The notes beneath the pieces are model-generated. The model ran no database searches and had not been told where the DNA came from. It saw only the letters and a program-made list of their open reading frames with translations. From the NCBI RefSeq assembly GCF_004054195.1, contig NZ_SBIW01000007.1:186001-250000 (forward strand): a stretch of DNA of 64,000 bases, given 5' to 3'. The DNA is from Mucilaginibacter gilvus. GTDB taxonomy: Bacteria > Bacteroidota > Bacteroidia > Sphingobacteriales > Sphingobacteriaceae. A program made the position numbers and the translations under genes. Positions 1 to 10,702 of the stretch are shown piece by piece. Positions within the stretch are counted from its first letter, which is position 1, and every line of letters begins with the position of its first letter.

Positions 1-330
1 ATTAAAAGGTTTCCTGATAAAATCTACCGCGCCTGCCTTGTACCCTTTAAACATAGCGGCTTCCTCATAATCGTGCGCGGTAATAAAAATTATAGGTATT
101 TGCTTTAGCTTATCCCGTTGGTAGATCAGTTCGGCAGTTTCGTAACCATCCATAATAGGCATTTTTACGTCCAGCAGTATCAGGGAGAAGTCGTCTTCAT
201 GCAATAATACCCGGAGCGCTTCGCGGCCCGAGTTTGCCCTGAAAAAGGTATAATTTACGTTCTCCAGGGCTACTTCCATCGATAACAGATTATTTTCGTT
301 ATCGTCAACCAATAATATTTTTACAGGCAT
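1..330 (-). CDS. Response regulator receiver domain protein (3' end outside window)
   Basis: This is the N-terminal 110 residues of a receiver-domain protein whose C-terminus lies beyond the window. It starts at the ATG at 330 and reads MPVKILLVDDNENN. The acidic pair DD, the phospho-acceptor Asp in LILLDVKMP, the Thr of FITAHD and the Lys of DFIRKPFN are all present, so the receiver should be phosphorylatable. It begins 12 bp after the stop of the large hybrid kinase, so the two are probably co-transcribed and this protein may be a phosphorelay partner. DFIRKPFN is common in receivers that sit at the front of REC-PAS-kinase proteins, so the full protein may be a second hybrid kinase rather than a stand-alone regulator. 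The output domain cannot be seen. Confidence 0.85.
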   Translation of the reverse strand, partial: MPVKILLVDDNENNLLSMEVALENVNYTFFRANSGREALRVLLHEDDFSLILLDVKMPIMDGYETAELIYQRDKLKQIPIIFITAHDYEEAAMFKGYKAGAVDFIRKPFN

Positions 331-342
331 CAGCTACATTTT

Positions 343-3300
343 TTATTTGATCAACCACACACGCATAAGGGATAAAAGTTGGTCGGTTTTAACGGGTTTT
401 GTTATATAATCTGATGCGCCGGACGAAATGCATTTCTGCCTGTCGCCTATCATTGCTTTTGCAGTTACGGCAATAATTGGCAGGCTTTTGTTCCGTGGCT
501 CCTTGCGTATCATCTGTATCGTTTCATACCCATCCATTTCCGGCATCATAATATCCATCAACACAATATCTATACTTTTGTCCTTACTCAGTATTTCAAG
601 CGCTTCGCGTCCGCTTTCGGCCGTTATCACGTCAATCTTCGATCTTTCGAACACCGCGGTTAAAGCAAACAGGTTACGCACATCATCATCTACAACCAAA
701 ACTTTTTTCGAATCGAGCACATCGGTGGTTACCCGGATGTTGCTGATCATTTTTAGTTTGCTTTCGCTGATGTGTTTTTTATCAATATGCAGCAGCACCA
801 ATATCTCTTCGAGCAGGTAAACATGTGATAAAGGCGTTTTGGTAATTATCTTATGGTTTAACCTTTTAAGTTTAATTAACTCTTCCTGTGTGAAATCTCT
901 TGCCGAATGTAGGATGATAGTAGTGCCCTGTTGTTTGATCAGGTCTATCTTGTTCAAGAAATCGATGCCGTTTGCGTCGGGTAATACAAAATCCAGTACA
1001 ATACAGTCAAACAATTCTTTTTTTAGTATCGCGAGTCCCTTTTTAGCGGTGGTTGCGCCAAAAATTTCAATTTGGTCGTTAACCAAAAGTTCAGAAAGCC
1101 GCTGTAATTCGTTCTCATTATCTTCAATGATCAATACCCTTTTTTTGGTGTGCGCATTAAAGTTTACAATACCGGCAATTAATTCATGCAGCGAGGTGTT
1201 AGATAAAGGTTTCAAACTAAATGATTTGGCACCATGTTTCAGGGCCAGTAGCTTATTATCCTCGCCGGATATTACGTGTACCGGGATATGCCTTAAGTTT
1301 ATATCGGTTTTTAATAGTTTAAGTATTTTCCAACCGTTAGATTCGGGCATATTCACGTCCAGCGTTATCGCAATAGGGTTGTATTTGATAATGCTGTCAA
1401 ATATCTCAAGGTAGCTAATTGCCACTACAACCTTCATATCCAGGTCGTGTGCTTTATCTATTAATATCTTGGTGAAACGCAGGTCGTCCTCAATCACCAG
1501 CAGCACCTTATCTTCGGCCACAATATTATGGCGGTCGTCATCCATTATCAATTCGGCAGTATCTATAGTGCTGGCGCGCAAGTGTGCAACCGGTTGAATT
1601 TCTTTTATTCTCACCGGAACCGATTTCTCTTCGCGGTATTTTAACGGCAGGTATAGCGTAAATACGCTGCCTTTACCCAATTCACTCCCCACGGTAATAG
1701 TGCCTCCCAGTAATTCGGCAAAGCCCTTACTAATGGATAGCCCCAGTCCGGTTCCTCCATATTTACGGCTGGTAGAACCTTCGGCTTGTTGGAAAGCCTC
1801 GAATATAATCCCCTGTGTGTTTTTAGAGATACCGATACCAGAGTCTTCGATAGAAAATGCGATCACAGCGTCGGGCCCAATTAATGGGTTTTCCTGGCCG
1901 CGGCCAGGTCTGAAAACGTGCAATTTAACGCGGCCTTTTTCGGTAAATTTAAACGCGTTTGAAAGCAGGTTTTTTAATATCTGGTTAAGGCGCTGCATAT
2001 CTGTCTCCATCAGTTCCGGAAGGCTGTCTTCCAGTTCTATCTCAAATTTCAGGTTCTTGGCCTCAGAGATTGGTTTAAACGTCGATTCGGCAAAGGCGGC
2101 TATCTCTTTAAAGCTCACCGGCATAACATCCGCCGCAATAACGCCCGATTCGATCTTCGAAAGGTCAAGAATATCATTAATGAGCTGGATAAGATCATCC
2201 CCGCAAGAGTGGATGGTTTTGGCAAACATTCGCTGTTTTTCGGTAAGGTTACCCTCGGGGTTTTCAAATAACTGTTGGGCAAGTATCAATAAACTATTAA
2301 GCGGAGTGCGCAACTCGTGCGACATGTTGGCCAAAAACTCGGATTTATACTTGGAGGTTAATGTTAACTGCTCTGCTTTTTCCTCCAGCGAACGACCTTT
2401 ATCATGCAGCTCATCATTGGCGCGCCTCAACTCTTCCTGCTGGGCAGAAAGCTCGCCTGCTAACGATTGTGATTGCGATAACAGCTCTTCCGTACGGGTA
2501 TTGGTTTCAATATTGTTTAACACGATACCGATACTTTCTGTCAATTGGTCCAAGAAGTCGATGTGCGTATCGCTGAAATTCTCAAACGAGGCCAGTTCAA
2601 TAACGGCTTTTACATTGTTTTCAAATAATACCGGCAGGATAACGAGATCGATAGGGGCTGCGTTACCTATGCCCGAACTGATCTGCAGATATTCGTTAGG
2701 CACGTTGGCTAACCGGATGCGCTCTTTATCGGTGGCACACTGTCCAACCAGGCCTTCACTTAGCGAAAATTCCTGATCGATAAGTTTTCGGCTTTTTTGG
2801 GCATAACCTGCAAATAACCGCAGTTTTGGCTCATCTGCAGATTCCGGTTGCTCCAAAATATAGAACGCGCCGTAGCGTGCGTTTACCAGTTCGGCCAGCT
2901 CGGAAAGTACCTTATTTGCTACCGCGTTCCTGTCACGCTGCCCCTGCAGCATCTGAGCAAACTTGGCCAGGTTGGATTTTAGCCAATCCTGCTCGTGGTT
3001 ACGCAGGGTTGTGCCTTTAAGGTTGGCAATCATTTGGTTAATAGTATCTTTTAGCGCTTCCAGCTCGCCTTTTGCTTCCACGCGGATGGTACGGGTAAGG
3101 TCACCCTTGGTTACTGCGGATGCTACCTCGGAGATAGAACGTACCTGTGTGGTTAAGTTTTGCGCCAGCTGGTTTACGTTCTCTGTCAAATCTTTCCAGG
3201 TGCCCGAGGCACCCGGTACACTGGCCTGCCCGCCCAGGCGCCCTTGCACACCCACCTCACGTGCCACAGTAGTTACTTCGTCGGCAAACACTGCCAGGGT

Positions 3301-5991
3301 GTCAATCATTTCGTTAATGGTATCAGTCAGCTGCGCTACCTCGCCCAACGCGTTGATGGATAGGCGCTGTTTTAAGTTCCCCTTGGCAATACCGGTGGCC
3401 ACTTTCGCGATACCACGGATCTGCCCGGTTAAGTTAGATGCCATCTGGTTCACCGAATCCGTTAGATCCTTCCAGGTACCACCTACGCCTTTTACGTGTG
3501 CCTGCCCGCCCAGTTTACCCTCGGTACCTACCTCACGCGCTACACGCGTTACCTCAGATGCGAAAGAGTTTAGCTGATCCACCATCGTATTAATGGTGTT
3601 CTTTAAGTCCATTATCTCACCCTTTACGTCGATGATAACCGTTTTGGAAAGGTCACCACTGGCCACCGCTTTGGTTACCTCGGCAATGTTACGTACCTGC
3701 GAGGTTAAGTTGCTCGACATTTGGTTCACCGAATCCGTTAAATCCTTCCAGGTACCCGCAACACCCGGCACAAAGGCCTGGCCCCCAAGGTTACCATCGG
3801 TACCTACCTCTCGAGCTACACGCGTTACTTCGGACGCGAAACCACGCAGCTGATCCACCATGGTATTAATGGTTTCTTTAAGCTGCAGGATCTCGCCACG
3901 CACGTCAACCGTAATCTTTTTAGATAAATCGCCGTTTGCTATCGCGATGGATACATCAGCTATATTTCTCAACTGCGCAGTTAAGTTACCGGCCATTTTA
4001 TTTACCGAATCTGTTAGATCCTTCCAGGTACCATCTACACCCGGCACGTTTGCCTGGCCGCCCAGCTGCCCTTCCGAACCCACTTCTCGCGCAACACGCG
4101 TTACTTCGGATGCGAAACCACGCAGCTGATCCACCATCGTGTTGATGGTGTCTTTCAACTCCAATAACTCACCTTTGGCATTCACCGTTATCTTTCGGGA
4201 CAGATCGCCTTTGGCCACCGCTGTAGTTACCTCGGCAATGTTACGTACCTGCGAGGTTAAGTTGTCCGCCATTTTATTTACCGAATCGGTTAGATCCTTC
4301 CAGGTACCGCCTACACCCGGCACATTGGCCTGGCCTCCTAACTGCCCTTCGGAACCCACTTCGCGCGCTACACGCGTTACTTCCGAGCCGAAAGAGTTAA
4401 GCTGATCCACCATGGTATTGATGGTAATCTTCAGCTCCAGCATTTCGCCTTGTACGTCAACCGTGATCTTTTTGGAAAGGTCGCCTTTTGCTACCGCTGT
4501 TGTTACTTCTGCTATATTTCGAACCTGGCCGGTTAAGTTACCCGCCATTTGATTTACAGAATCTGTTAAATCCTTCCAGGTACCGCCTACGCCCGGCACG
4601 TTTGCCTGGCCGCCAAGCTGGCCTTCAGAACCTACCTCACGTGCCACACGGGTTACTTCTGATGAGAATGAGTTTAACTGATCCACCATCGTATTAATGG
4701 TGTTCTTTAATTCCAATAACTCGCCTTTGGCATCTACCGTTATCTTTCGCGATAAATCGCCTTTTGCCACGGCGGTGGTTACACCTGCTATATTACGTAC
4801 CTGGTCGGTAAGGTTGCTGCCCATTTGGTTTACCGAATCGGTGAGGTCCTTCCATACACCGCCTACGCCTTTTACACGGGCCTGGCCGCCCAGTTTACCT
4901 TCGGTACCTACTTCGAGCGCCACACGCGTTACTTCGGATGCAAACGAGTTGAGCTGATCCACCATCGTATTAATGGTTTTCTTCAGTTCCAACATTTCGC
5001 CTTTTACGTCCACCGTAATTTTCTTGGAAAGGTCACCGTTTGCCACGGCAGTGGTTACACCCGCTATATTTCGCACTTGCGAGGTTAAGTTCCCCGCCAT
5101 ACGGTTTACCGAATCTGTTAGATCTTTCCATGTACCTGCAACACCAGGCACTTTAGCCTGGCCGCCCAGCTTACCCTCGGTACCCACCTCAAGCGCCACA
5201 CGAGTTACTTCAGATGAGAAGGAGTTGAGCTGATCCACCATCGTATTAATGGTGTTCTTTAATTCCAATATTTCGCCCTTGGCTTCCACGGTAATCTTCC
5301 GCGAAAGGTCACCCTTGGCCACGGCTGTTGTTACTGCTGCCACGTTACGTACCTGGGCGGTAAGGTTACCTGCCATTTGGTTTACAGAATCTGTTAATTC
5401 TGCCCATACACCGGCAACGCCCTTAATTTTTGCTTGTTCGCCCAGTTTACCTTCCGAACCCACTTGTCTTGCTACCCGCGTTACCTCCATCGAGAAGAGC
5501 TGTAATTTGGAAAGCATCTGATTGGATTCTTTGGCGATGCGCAAAAACTCACCTTTTAACGGATGCCCTTTTATTTCTAAAGGGATGTGTTTGGAAAGGT
5601 CGCCATTGGCTACGGAATTGATCATCCCGGCTATCTCCAGCGTTGGTGAGGTAAGGTCCTCAATAAGGTTATTGAGAGAGGCTACGCCGCTTGCCCATTC
5701 GCCTTTGGCATCTGGTAATTCAATTCGTTTTGATAAATTTCCTTTTTTACCGATGGTTATTTCGGCAGAGGATATTTCGGCCACAAGCCGTTCATTCATT
5801 TCAATTATATCATTAAGTACTTCGCATATCCGTCCATTTATACCGGCCTGGGTAACCGGCATTCTAACGTTCAGTTTTCCGTTTTTGACAAGCGAAAGAA
5901 CACTTAAAAGTTCTTTTACGTCGAGATGGTCTTCGGTACCATTAACAACAGAGGCTTTTTTTTGCTTGGGTTCGAGTAAAGCTGGTTCCAT
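343..5991 (-). CDS. Poly-HAMP cytoplasmic hybrid sensor histidine kinase with three receiver domains
   Basis: This 1882-residue protein would sense a signal through a HAMP stack, autophosphorylate and pass phosphate through its own receivers. I prefer the ATG at 5991 ([10 protein letters not shown]); an ATG 45 bp upstream adds a stretch unlike the family. No transmembrane segment is visible. Order: about 12 HAMP units over roughly residues 20-1000, of which the central nine share the core GDLS(R/K)KITV and recur about every 92 residues (276 bp); a GAF-like domain (about 1015-1165); coiled coil; HisKA with SHELRTPL (about 1220); HATPase with SGIGIS and GGTGLGLS (about 1340-1460); then receivers with candidate Asp in LDVNMP, LDFVLP and LMDIMMP. 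There is no HPt domain, so an external one is likely needed. The arrangement recalls fungal Nik1-type osmosensing kinases. The ligand is unknown. Confidence 0.93.
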   Translation of the reverse strand: MEPALLEPKQKKASVVNGTEDHLDVKELLSVLSLVKNGKLNVRMPVTQAGINGRICEVLNDIIEMNERLVAEISSAEITIGKKGNLSKRIELPDAKGEWASGVASLNNLIEDLTSPTLEIAGMINSVANGDLSKHIPLEIKGHPLKGEFLRIAKESNQMLSKLQLFSMEVTRVARQVGSEGKLGEQAKIKGVAGVWAELTDSVNQMAGNLTAQVRNVAAVTTAVAKGDLSRKITVEAKGEILELKNTINTMVDQLNSFSSEVTRVALEVGTEGKLGGQAKVPGVAGTWKDLTDSVNRMAGNLTSQVRNIAGVTTAVANGDLSKKITVDVKGEMLELKKTINTMVDQLNSFASEVTRVALEVGTEGKLGGQARVKGVGGVWKDLTDSVNQMGSNLTDQVRNIAGVTTAVAKGDLSRKITVDAKGELLELKNTINTMVDQLNSFSSEVTRVAREVGSEGQLGGQANVPGVGGTWKDLTDSVNQMAGNLTGQVRNIAEVTTAVAKGDLSKKITVDVQGEMLELKITINTMVDQLNSFGSEVTRVAREVGSEGQLGGQANVPGVGGTWKDLTDSVNKMADNLTSQVRNIAEVTTAVAKGDLSRKITVNAKGELLELKDTINTMVDQLRGFASEVTRVAREVGSEGQLGGQANVPGVDGTWKDLTDSVNKMAGNLTAQLRNIADVSIAIANGDLSKKITVDVRGEILQLKETINTMVDQLRGFASEVTRVAREVGTDGNLGGQAFVPGVAGTWKDLTDSVNQMSSNLTSQVRNIAEVTKAVASGDLSKTVIIDVKGEIMDLKNTINTMVDQLNSFASEVTRVAREVGTEGKLGGQAHVKGVGGTWKDLTDSVNQMASNLTGQIRGIAKVATGIAKGNLKQRLSINALGEVAQLTDTINEMIDTLAVFADEVTTVAREVGVQGRLGGQASVPGASGTWKDLTENVNQLAQNLTTQVRSISEVASAVTKGDLTRTIRVEAKGELEALKDTINQMIANLKGTTLRNHEQDWLKSNLAKFAQMLQGQRDRNAVANKVLSELAELVNARYGAFYILEQPESADEPKLRLFAGYAQKSRKLIDQEFSLSEGLVGQCATDKERIRLANVPNEYLQISSGIGNAAPIDLVILPVLFENNVKAVIELASFENFSDTHIDFLDQLTESIGIVLNNIETNTRTEELLSQSQSLAGELSAQQEELRRANDELHDKGRSLEEKAEQLTLTSKYKSEFLANMSHELRTPLNSLLILAQQLFENPEGNLTEKQRMFAKTIHSCGDDLIQLINDILDLSKIESGVIAADVMPVSFKEIAAFAESTFKPISEAKNLKFEIELEDSLPELMETDMQRLNQILKNLLSNAFKFTEKGRVKLHVFRPGRGQENPLIGPDAVIAFSIEDSGIGISKNTQGIIFEAFQQAEGSTSRKYGGTGLGLSISKGFAELLGGTITVGSELGKGSVFTLYLPLKYREEKSVPVRIKEIQPVAHLRASTIDTAELIMDDDRHNIVAEDKVLLVIEDDLRFTKILIDKAHDLDMKVVVAISYLEIFDSIIKYNPIAITLDVNMPESNGWKILKLLKTDINLRHIPVHVISGEDNKLLALKHGAKSFSLKPLSNTSLHELIAGIVNFNAHTKKRVLIIEDNENELQRLSELLVNDQIEIFGATTAKKGLAILKKELFDCIVLDFVLPDANGIDFLNKIDLIKQQGTTIILHSARDFTQEELIKLKRLNHKIITKTPLSHVYLLEEILVLLHIDKKHISESKLKMISNIRVTTDVLDSKKVLVVDDDVRNLFALTAVFERSKIDVITAESGREALEILSKDKSIDIVLMDIMMPEMDGYETIQMIRKEPRNKSLPIIAVTAKAMIGDRQKCISSGASDYITKPVKTDQLLSLMRVWLIK

Positions 5992-6418
5992 ATATTTATT
6001 GCAATAGGTTGATAAGCAAGGAGGAAACCTTAACACGCTATAGCGCGAAAAGTGTAATAATTACCATATTTGGTAACCATTATAAATTAAGTTTTTAAAG
6101 GTATCGGCGAAATATGACAGTAGTAACACCACAAGTTAGTTGTTGTTTTAAAAAAATTAAATTTAAAAAAAAATAATTCAGGTCTAACCTGCTTGACATC
6201 TGTGTTCTCAATAGGGTTAATTCATGATTAAACGAAATTAGCCCGATAAAGAACATTAATAAAAAAGGTTGTAAAATCTAAATTTTAAATGTTATTTTGA
6301 CAATAATTATAGAACGCTTCCAACTTTAATTAATCAATTTTGATATTGAATTAAAGTCGTCTTTTACGAAGCCAAGCCTGAAATTGTTTATTTATTAGTG
6401 AATGTTTTGCCGCATGTA
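5992..6418. other. AT-rich intergenic region with a perfect 6-bp dyad
   Basis: No convincing gene is present between the divergent poly-HAMP kinase and the sensor remnant. The only structured element I see is the dyad TTACCATATTTGGTAA at 6061-6076 (6-bp arms, 4-bp spacer), about 70 bp upstream of the kinase start, which could be an operator or chance in AT-rich DNA. Confidence 0.4.
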
Positions 6419-6781
6419 ATGAAATATATCGCTGATTTGCCCGTGAAGAAGAAGTTTTGCTTTTTGGCTTTCTTTCTGTTCGCTACCCTGCTGTGCTATG
6501 GCCAGGCGCCTGTTAAAAATAAGGTGCTTAAATACGCGCTTAAGGGATGGCCTCTCATTCGGCATAGTAAATAGCATTACCCAAGATGCCGATGGTTTTA
6601 TGTGGTTTGCCACAAGCGATGGCTTAAACCGGTTTGATGGGTCCACATTTAAGGTTTTTAAAACAAGCGCCGGGAAGTCCAACGGTTTATCAAGCAATTT
6701 TGTCCAAAAGATATTTTCAGATCGTGCCGGCAACGTGTGGGTTTCATCCAGGGATGGCTTAAGTAAACTGGATGCGAAGAG
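6419..6781 (+). pseudogene. Remnant of a beta-propeller two-component regulator (N-terminus only, frameshifted)
   Basis: The ATG at 6419 opens a Sec signal peptide (MKYIADLPVKKKFCFLAF, then a hydrophobic run ending CYGQA). After about 40 codons the frame runs into a stop. The frame starting near 6530 continues with RLRDGLSFGIVNSITQD, GFMWFATSDGLNRFDG and GNVWVSSRDGLSKLD. These are the first propeller blades (Reg_prop) of a hybrid two-component or one-component polysaccharide sensor. Such proteins are usually 900-1400 residues, and here only about 120 codons remain. One frameshift lies near 6525-6537, and the 3' part has been replaced by a GH2 enzyme tail at about 6780. This is a dead gene that once sensed a glycan next to degradation enzymes. 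Confidence 0.8.
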
Positions 6782-7438
6782 CCGATGGTTTATATAGGTG
6801 CACGCGAAATTACCAGTGCGGAGGACAAAGGCATCTGGAGTCACAGGAACGCCCTGCCTATTTGGAACTGGCAGGCCGGCAGTAAAATAAAAATAGATTG
6901 CTACACCAATTGCCAGGAGGTTGAACTTTTCTTAAATGGTCGGTCGCTTGGTAAACAAGCGCGCAATGCAACGGCTGGTCACATGCCTTCATGGCAGGTT
7001 GATTATGAGCCGGGCGAATTGGTGGTGAAAGCTTTTAACAACGGCATTGAGGTTTGCCGCAACGTTATAAAAACAGCCGGAGAAGCCTCTCAGCTTAAGG
7101 CATTACCAGACAACGCCTTGTTTGCAGCCAAAACAAAAGGTCTAAGCCAGGTAGAAATAGCCATTAACGATAATAAAGGCAACCCCGTTTTTAAAGCTGA
7201 TAATGAAATAACGGTATCTGTAACCGGCCCCGGCAAACTTATCGGGCTGGAAAGCGGGAGCACTACGAGCCACGAAGATTACAAAGGGGCGCAAAGCAAA
7301 GCGCTTAATGGCCGCTTGCTGGCTTATATTCAAACAAATGGTACAGCAGGTAAAATACAGGTGCTTGTGAGCTCGCCTGGTTTAAAGCCTGCGTCAATAA
7401 TACTCATCGTAAAACAACCAAACTCAATTCAACTGTAA
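6782..7438 (+). pseudogene. C-terminal fragment of a GH2 beta-galactosidase
   Basis: About 218 residues beginning PMVYIGAREITSAEDKGIW match the C-terminal part of a Bacteroidota glycoside hydrolase family 2 beta-galactosidase. An Ig-like segment with the typical EVELFLNGRSLGKQ is followed by a DUF4982/invasin-like segment (GLESGSTTSHEDY, then NGRLLAYIQTNGTAGKI). The sugar-binding, Ig-like and catalytic TIM-barrel domains expected in a protein of about 800 residues are missing. The reading frame is open from about 6750 but upstream it belongs to the sensor remnant. It could be translated from the ATG at 6785, but without a signal peptide or active site it should have no enzymatic role. It lies 22 bp before the intact GH35 gene and was probably the upstream member of the same operon. 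Confidence 0.8.
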
Positions 7439-7460
7439 AATAACATCCTCCATCGTTTTT

Positions 7461-9296
7461 ATGAAATTTATAAAACTCTCATTGCTTTCGGCTTTTCTTT
7501 CTATCTCACTTGTGGTACAGGCACAGCAGGGAAAGCACGCCTTTTCGCTAAGCGATACGTCTTTTGTGCTCGACGGTAAGCCGCTACAGATCGTCTCCGG
7601 CGAAATGCACTATACCCGCGTACCGCGCGAAGCATGGCGGCAAAGGATGCGCATGGCTAAAGCTATGGGCCTTAATACCATTGGTACCTACGTTTTTTGG
7701 AACGTGCATGAACCGCAAAAAGGCCAATACGATTTTATAGGCAATAATGATATAGCTGCGTTTGTGAAAACCGCGCAGGAGGAAGGCCTTTGGGTAATAT
7801 TACGCCCAAGCCCTTATGTATGTGCCGAGTGGGAATTTGGCGGCTACCCATACTGGCTGGAAAAAGAGGAGGGACTTGTAGTGAGGAGTAAAGAACCTAA
7901 ATACCTGGCGGCCTACAAAAGGTATCTCACAGAGGTCGGTAAGCAACTATCACCGCTACTGGTGAATCATGGCGGCAACATTTTGATGGTGCAGATTGAG
8001 AACGAATACGGTTCTTACGGCAACGATAAAGAATACCTGGAACTGAACCGTAAAATGTTTGTGGATGCAGGTTTTGATGGCCAACTGTACACCTGCGACC
8101 CGGTTGCGGCTATTAAAGACGGGCATTTGCCCGGCTTGCTTCCGGCAATAAACGGCATAGACGATGTGAAAAAGGTGAAACAGCTTATTGGTGATAACTA
8201 CGGTGGCAAGGGCCCGTACTTTATTGCAGAATGGTACCCGGCCTGGTTCGATTGGTGGGGAACAAAACACCATACGGTGCCTGCTGAAAACTACCTCACT
8301 AAATTGGATGCCGTGCTGGGCGCGGGGGTTTCCATCAATATGTATATGTTTCACGGCGGTACCACCCGCGGCTTTATGAATGGTGCCAACTATAACGATA
8401 TAGATCCGTACGAGCCGCAGATCAGTAGTTATGATTATGATGCGCCACTAAACGAGGCTGGTAACGCTACTGATAAATTCATGAAATTCAGATCGGTTAT
8501 AGCTAAGCATCTGCCAGCAGGTCAAACCCTGCCCGATGTGCCTGCCGCGAAACCATCTATGAGCTTTCCGGCTGTTAAATTTACACGGTCTGCAAGCTTA
8601 TTTAACATATTGCCTGCCGCTAAACTAAGCGAAAAGCCGCTAAGCTTTGAGGACTTGAACCAGGCTTATGGCTTTGTTTTATATCGGACTACACTAAACG
8701 CTGCTAAATCGGGATTACTCAAAATTAATGGCCTGCGCGATTATGGACTGGTGTATATCAACGGAAAACGTGTGGCTATACTCGACAGGAGATTAAAGCA
8801 GGATAGTGTGAATGTCAATCTGCCAAAAGGGAAAGTGGTGCTGGATATATTGGTAGAGAATCTCGGCCGTATTAATTTTGGCCCTTATCTGCTTAAAAAT
8901 AAAAAGGGAATTACCGATTATGTACTACTGGCTGGCAAAGAAATAAAAAACTGGAAGATGTACGGCTTGCCGTTTAACGATATCACCAAAGTTGCTTTGA
9001 AGGCAGGTATCAACAAAGCAAACCAGCCCGTAGTAAAAAGCGGTTCGCTTAATTTAGCCAAAGTTGCAGATACCTACCTGGATATGAGTGGTTGGGGTAA
9101 AGGTATCGTATGGATAAATGGCCATAACTTGGGCCGTTACTGGTATATCGGTCCGCAGCAAACGCTTTATGTGATAGCCGAATGGTTGAAAAAGGGTATT
9201 AACGATGTGAAAGTGATGGAACTAATTAAACCGGAGCAAAACGAGCTCACAGGGATAGATCATGCGATTCTGGATAAACTAACAGATCAAAAATAA
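7461..9296 (+). CDS. GH35 beta-galactosidase, exported
   Basis: This secreted or periplasmic enzyme should remove terminal beta-galactose from plant or other glycans. It has 611 residues. A Sec signal peptide runs MKFIKLSLLSAFLSISLVVQAQ, with cleavage likely after VQA. The GH35 TIM barrel follows (about 35-350): QIVSGEMHYTRVPREAW, the acid/base Glu in VQIENEYGSYG and the nucleophile Glu in FIAEWYPAWFDWWG. The C-terminal half carries jelly-roll galactose-binding-like domains, with the conserved WGKGIVWINGHNLGRYWY. Length and motifs are those of complete family members. It is the only intact enzyme of what looks like a decayed utilisation locus: the GH2 tail and sensor remnant lie just upstream and no SusC/SusD pair is present. 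Substrate preference (beta-1,3 or beta-1,4) cannot be read from the sequence. Confidence 0.93.
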   Translation: MKFIKLSLLSAFLSISLVVQAQQGKHAFSLSDTSFVLDGKPLQIVSGEMHYTRVPREAWRQRMRMAKAMGLNTIGTYVFWNVHEPQKGQYDFIGNNDIAAFVKTAQEEGLWVILRPSPYVCAEWEFGGYPYWLEKEEGLVVRSKEPKYLAAYKRYLTEVGKQLSPLLVNHGGNILMVQIENEYGSYGNDKEYLELNRKMFVDAGFDGQLYTCDPVAAIKDGHLPGLLPAINGIDDVKKVKQLIGDNYGGKGPYFIAEWYPAWFDWWGTKHHTVPAENYLTKLDAVLGAGVSINMYMFHGGTTRGFMNGANYNDIDPYEPQISSYDYDAPLNEAGNATDKFMKFRSVIAKHLPAGQTLPDVPAAKPSMSFPAVKFTRSASLFNILPAAKLSEKPLSFEDLNQAYGFVLYRTTLNAAKSGLLKINGLRDYGLVYINGKRVAILDRRLKQDSVNVNLPKGKVVLDILVENLGRINFGPYLLKNKKGITDYVLLAGKEIKNWKMYGLPFNDITKVALKAGINKANQPVVKSGSLNLAKVADTYLDMSGWGKGIVWINGHNLGRYWYIGPQQTLYVIAEWLKKGINDVKVMELIKPEQNELTGIDHAILDKLTDQK

Positions 9297-9327
9297 AGTA
9301 AGTAGATTTTGAATTAAGTCAAAAATA

Positions 9328-9622
9328 TTATAACGACCGAAGAAAGGGGATTTTATCCCAGTGCCGACGCATTAAAAGTTGTCGGTTAGAAGATTGATTA
9401 GATATTTGTCGTTCCAACCTGCATTCTTTTGGCTTTAAGGCTGGCCTTGCTTGATTATCCGCTTTGAGGATATTGAGAGCCATTTTTCTAACAACGGCGA
9501 GGTTTAGGGCGGCCTTTCCATTGCGGGTAGTGTTTTGGTCTTCGTTAAAACCAACGTCTAACTGCCAGTGCAATTGTTTTCAATTCCCCAATGGGTTCTG
9601 ATGGCCTGGTTAAAAAATTGAT
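9328..9622 (-). pseudogene. ISAs1-family transposase fragment (C-terminal part, frameshifted)
   Basis: Read on the minus strand from about 9622, the sequence gives FNQAIRTHWGIENN. After a one-base shift near 9570 it continues LHWQLDVGFNED, RNGKAALNLAVVRKMALNIL, and basic residues to the stop. HWGIEN-LHWQLDV-F-ED is the hallmark of the C-terminus of ISAs1 (H-repeat associated) transposases, including the catalytic Glu region. The first roughly 270 residues are absent, and I saw no terminal inverted repeats. It marks an old insertion between the GH35 gene and the isomerase gene and may have contributed to the decay of the neighbouring carbohydrate genes. Confidence 0.8.
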
Positions 9623-9738
9623 TTTTACTGATTAACTACACAATTATTCACTCCTCGGCACTCACTGACCATCCACTCAACATACTATTGCGTTAAAAAG
9701 ACACAATAATGTTTTTTTATTCGATTTAATTGATTTAG

Positions 9739-9757
9739 ATTTACTTACCAAGTAAAT
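9739..9757. promoter_or_regulatory. Perfect dyad upstream of the sugar isomerase-like gene
   Basis: ATTTACTTACCAAGTAAAT is a perfect inverted repeat with 8-bp arms around ACC, ending 15 bp before the start codon at 9773. Its position suits an operator or 5' hairpin. No cognate regulator is recognisable nearby. Confidence 0.35.
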
Positions 9758-9772
9758 AAACACTAAATTATA

Positions 9773-10702
9773 ATGAATAATAACAGGCGTAATTTCTTAA
9801 AAACGGCCGGCACGCTGGCCATTGGCGGCTTGGCTTTATCGGGTAAAGCGGCTTCCCTTTTAAACTTTAAAGGTAAACATGCTGTTGGCATACAGTTGTT
9901 TACGTTTTTTAACGTAATGGACGCCGATGTAAAAGGCACATTAAGCAAAGTTTCGGCTGCAGGATATAAGGAGATCGAGTCGGCCTTCAGCAAGAAGGGC
10001 GGTTACTACGGCCTGAAAGCCAAAGAGTTTAAAGCTATGGTGAATGGCGAAGGCCTGTCCTGGAAATCACACCACGTATTGGGCGCGCCTTTTAAATTGC
10101 CTCCGGGTGCAAAAATGCCGGAAGGGCCAGATGGCAAACCGATAGTAATACCACCAATGGCTAACCTGCGCGATAACATGCAGCAACTGGTTGATGAAGC
10201 TGCCGAGGGTGGTGTTAAATACCTGGTTTGCGCCAGTACACCTATCACCTCGTTAGACGAAATTAAACTCTCGATAGATACTTTAAACAAAACCTCAGAA
10301 TTGGCAAAGAAAGCCGGTTTGCAGTTTTGCTATCATAACCACGATGCGGAGTTCCATACTGTAGAAGGTAAGGTTCCTTACGATCTGTTCCTCGCCGAAA
10401 CCGACCCGAAACTGGTGAAGTTTGAACTGGACCTGGCCTGGGCCATCAAAGGCGGTAAAAACCCGGTAGAAATGTTTAAACAAAACCCGGGGCGTTTCCC
10501 GCTGTGGCATGTAAAGGACTTGGACGCTGCGCGCGTTGAGATCTTACCGGTAGGTAGCGGTACCATCGATTTTAAACCCATTTTTGCTGCGGCAAAATCA
10601 TCAGGTATGGAGCACTTTTTTGTGGAGCACGATATGCCTAAAGACCCATTTGCCAGCATGGTGAGCAGCATTGGGTATATCAATAAAAATCTGATCGCCT
10701 AA
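9773..10702 (+). CDS. Tat-exported sugar phosphate isomerase/epimerase-like TIM-barrel protein
   Basis: This 309-residue protein belongs to the xylose isomerase-like/AP-endonuclease-2 TIM-barrel superfamily. It begins with a twin-arginine signal (MNNNRRNFLKTAGTLAIGG, then a hydrophobic stretch ending SGKAASLL), so it should be folded before export to the periplasm. Barrel motifs include ESAFSKKGGYYG early on, CYHNHDAEF in the middle, FELDLAWAIKGG, and WHVKDLD near the C-terminus. The His, Glu and Asp residues in these are likely metal ligands. Bacteroidota encode many such exported members near sugar loci, and their substrates are mostly unassigned. The stop codon overlaps by 4 bp the stop of the convergent gene at 10699. 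The enzymatic reaction is not claimed. Confidence 0.85.
   Translation: MNNNRRNFLKTAGTLAIGGLALSGKAASLLNFKGKHAVGIQLFTFFNVMDADVKGTLSKVSAAGYKEIESAFSKKGGYYGLKAKEFKAMVNGEGLSWKSHHVLGAPFKLPPGAKMPEGPDGKPIVIPPMANLRDNMQQLVDEAAEGGVKYLVCASTPITSLDEIKLSIDTLNKTSELAKKAGLQFCYHNHDAEFHTVEGKVPYDLFLAETDPKLVKFELDLAWAIKGGKNPVEMFKQNPGRFPLWHVKDLDAARVEILPVGSGTIDFKPIFAAAKSSGMEHFFVEHDMPKDPFASMVSSIGYINKNLIA

Noticed and set aside
3100-5500. Regular 276-bp repeats that could suggest a repeat array such as CRISPR, and a ladder of open frames on the plus strand.
   Set aside because: The repeats are codon-level repeats of HAMP units in the minus-strand kinase. Unit length and the absence of unique spacers exclude CRISPR, and the plus-strand frames are antisense shadows.
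6395-6844. Minus-strand frame of about 150 codons over the sensor remnant.
   Set aside because: It is antisense to recognisable propeller blades (GFMWFATSDGLNRFDG), and its own product has no family features.
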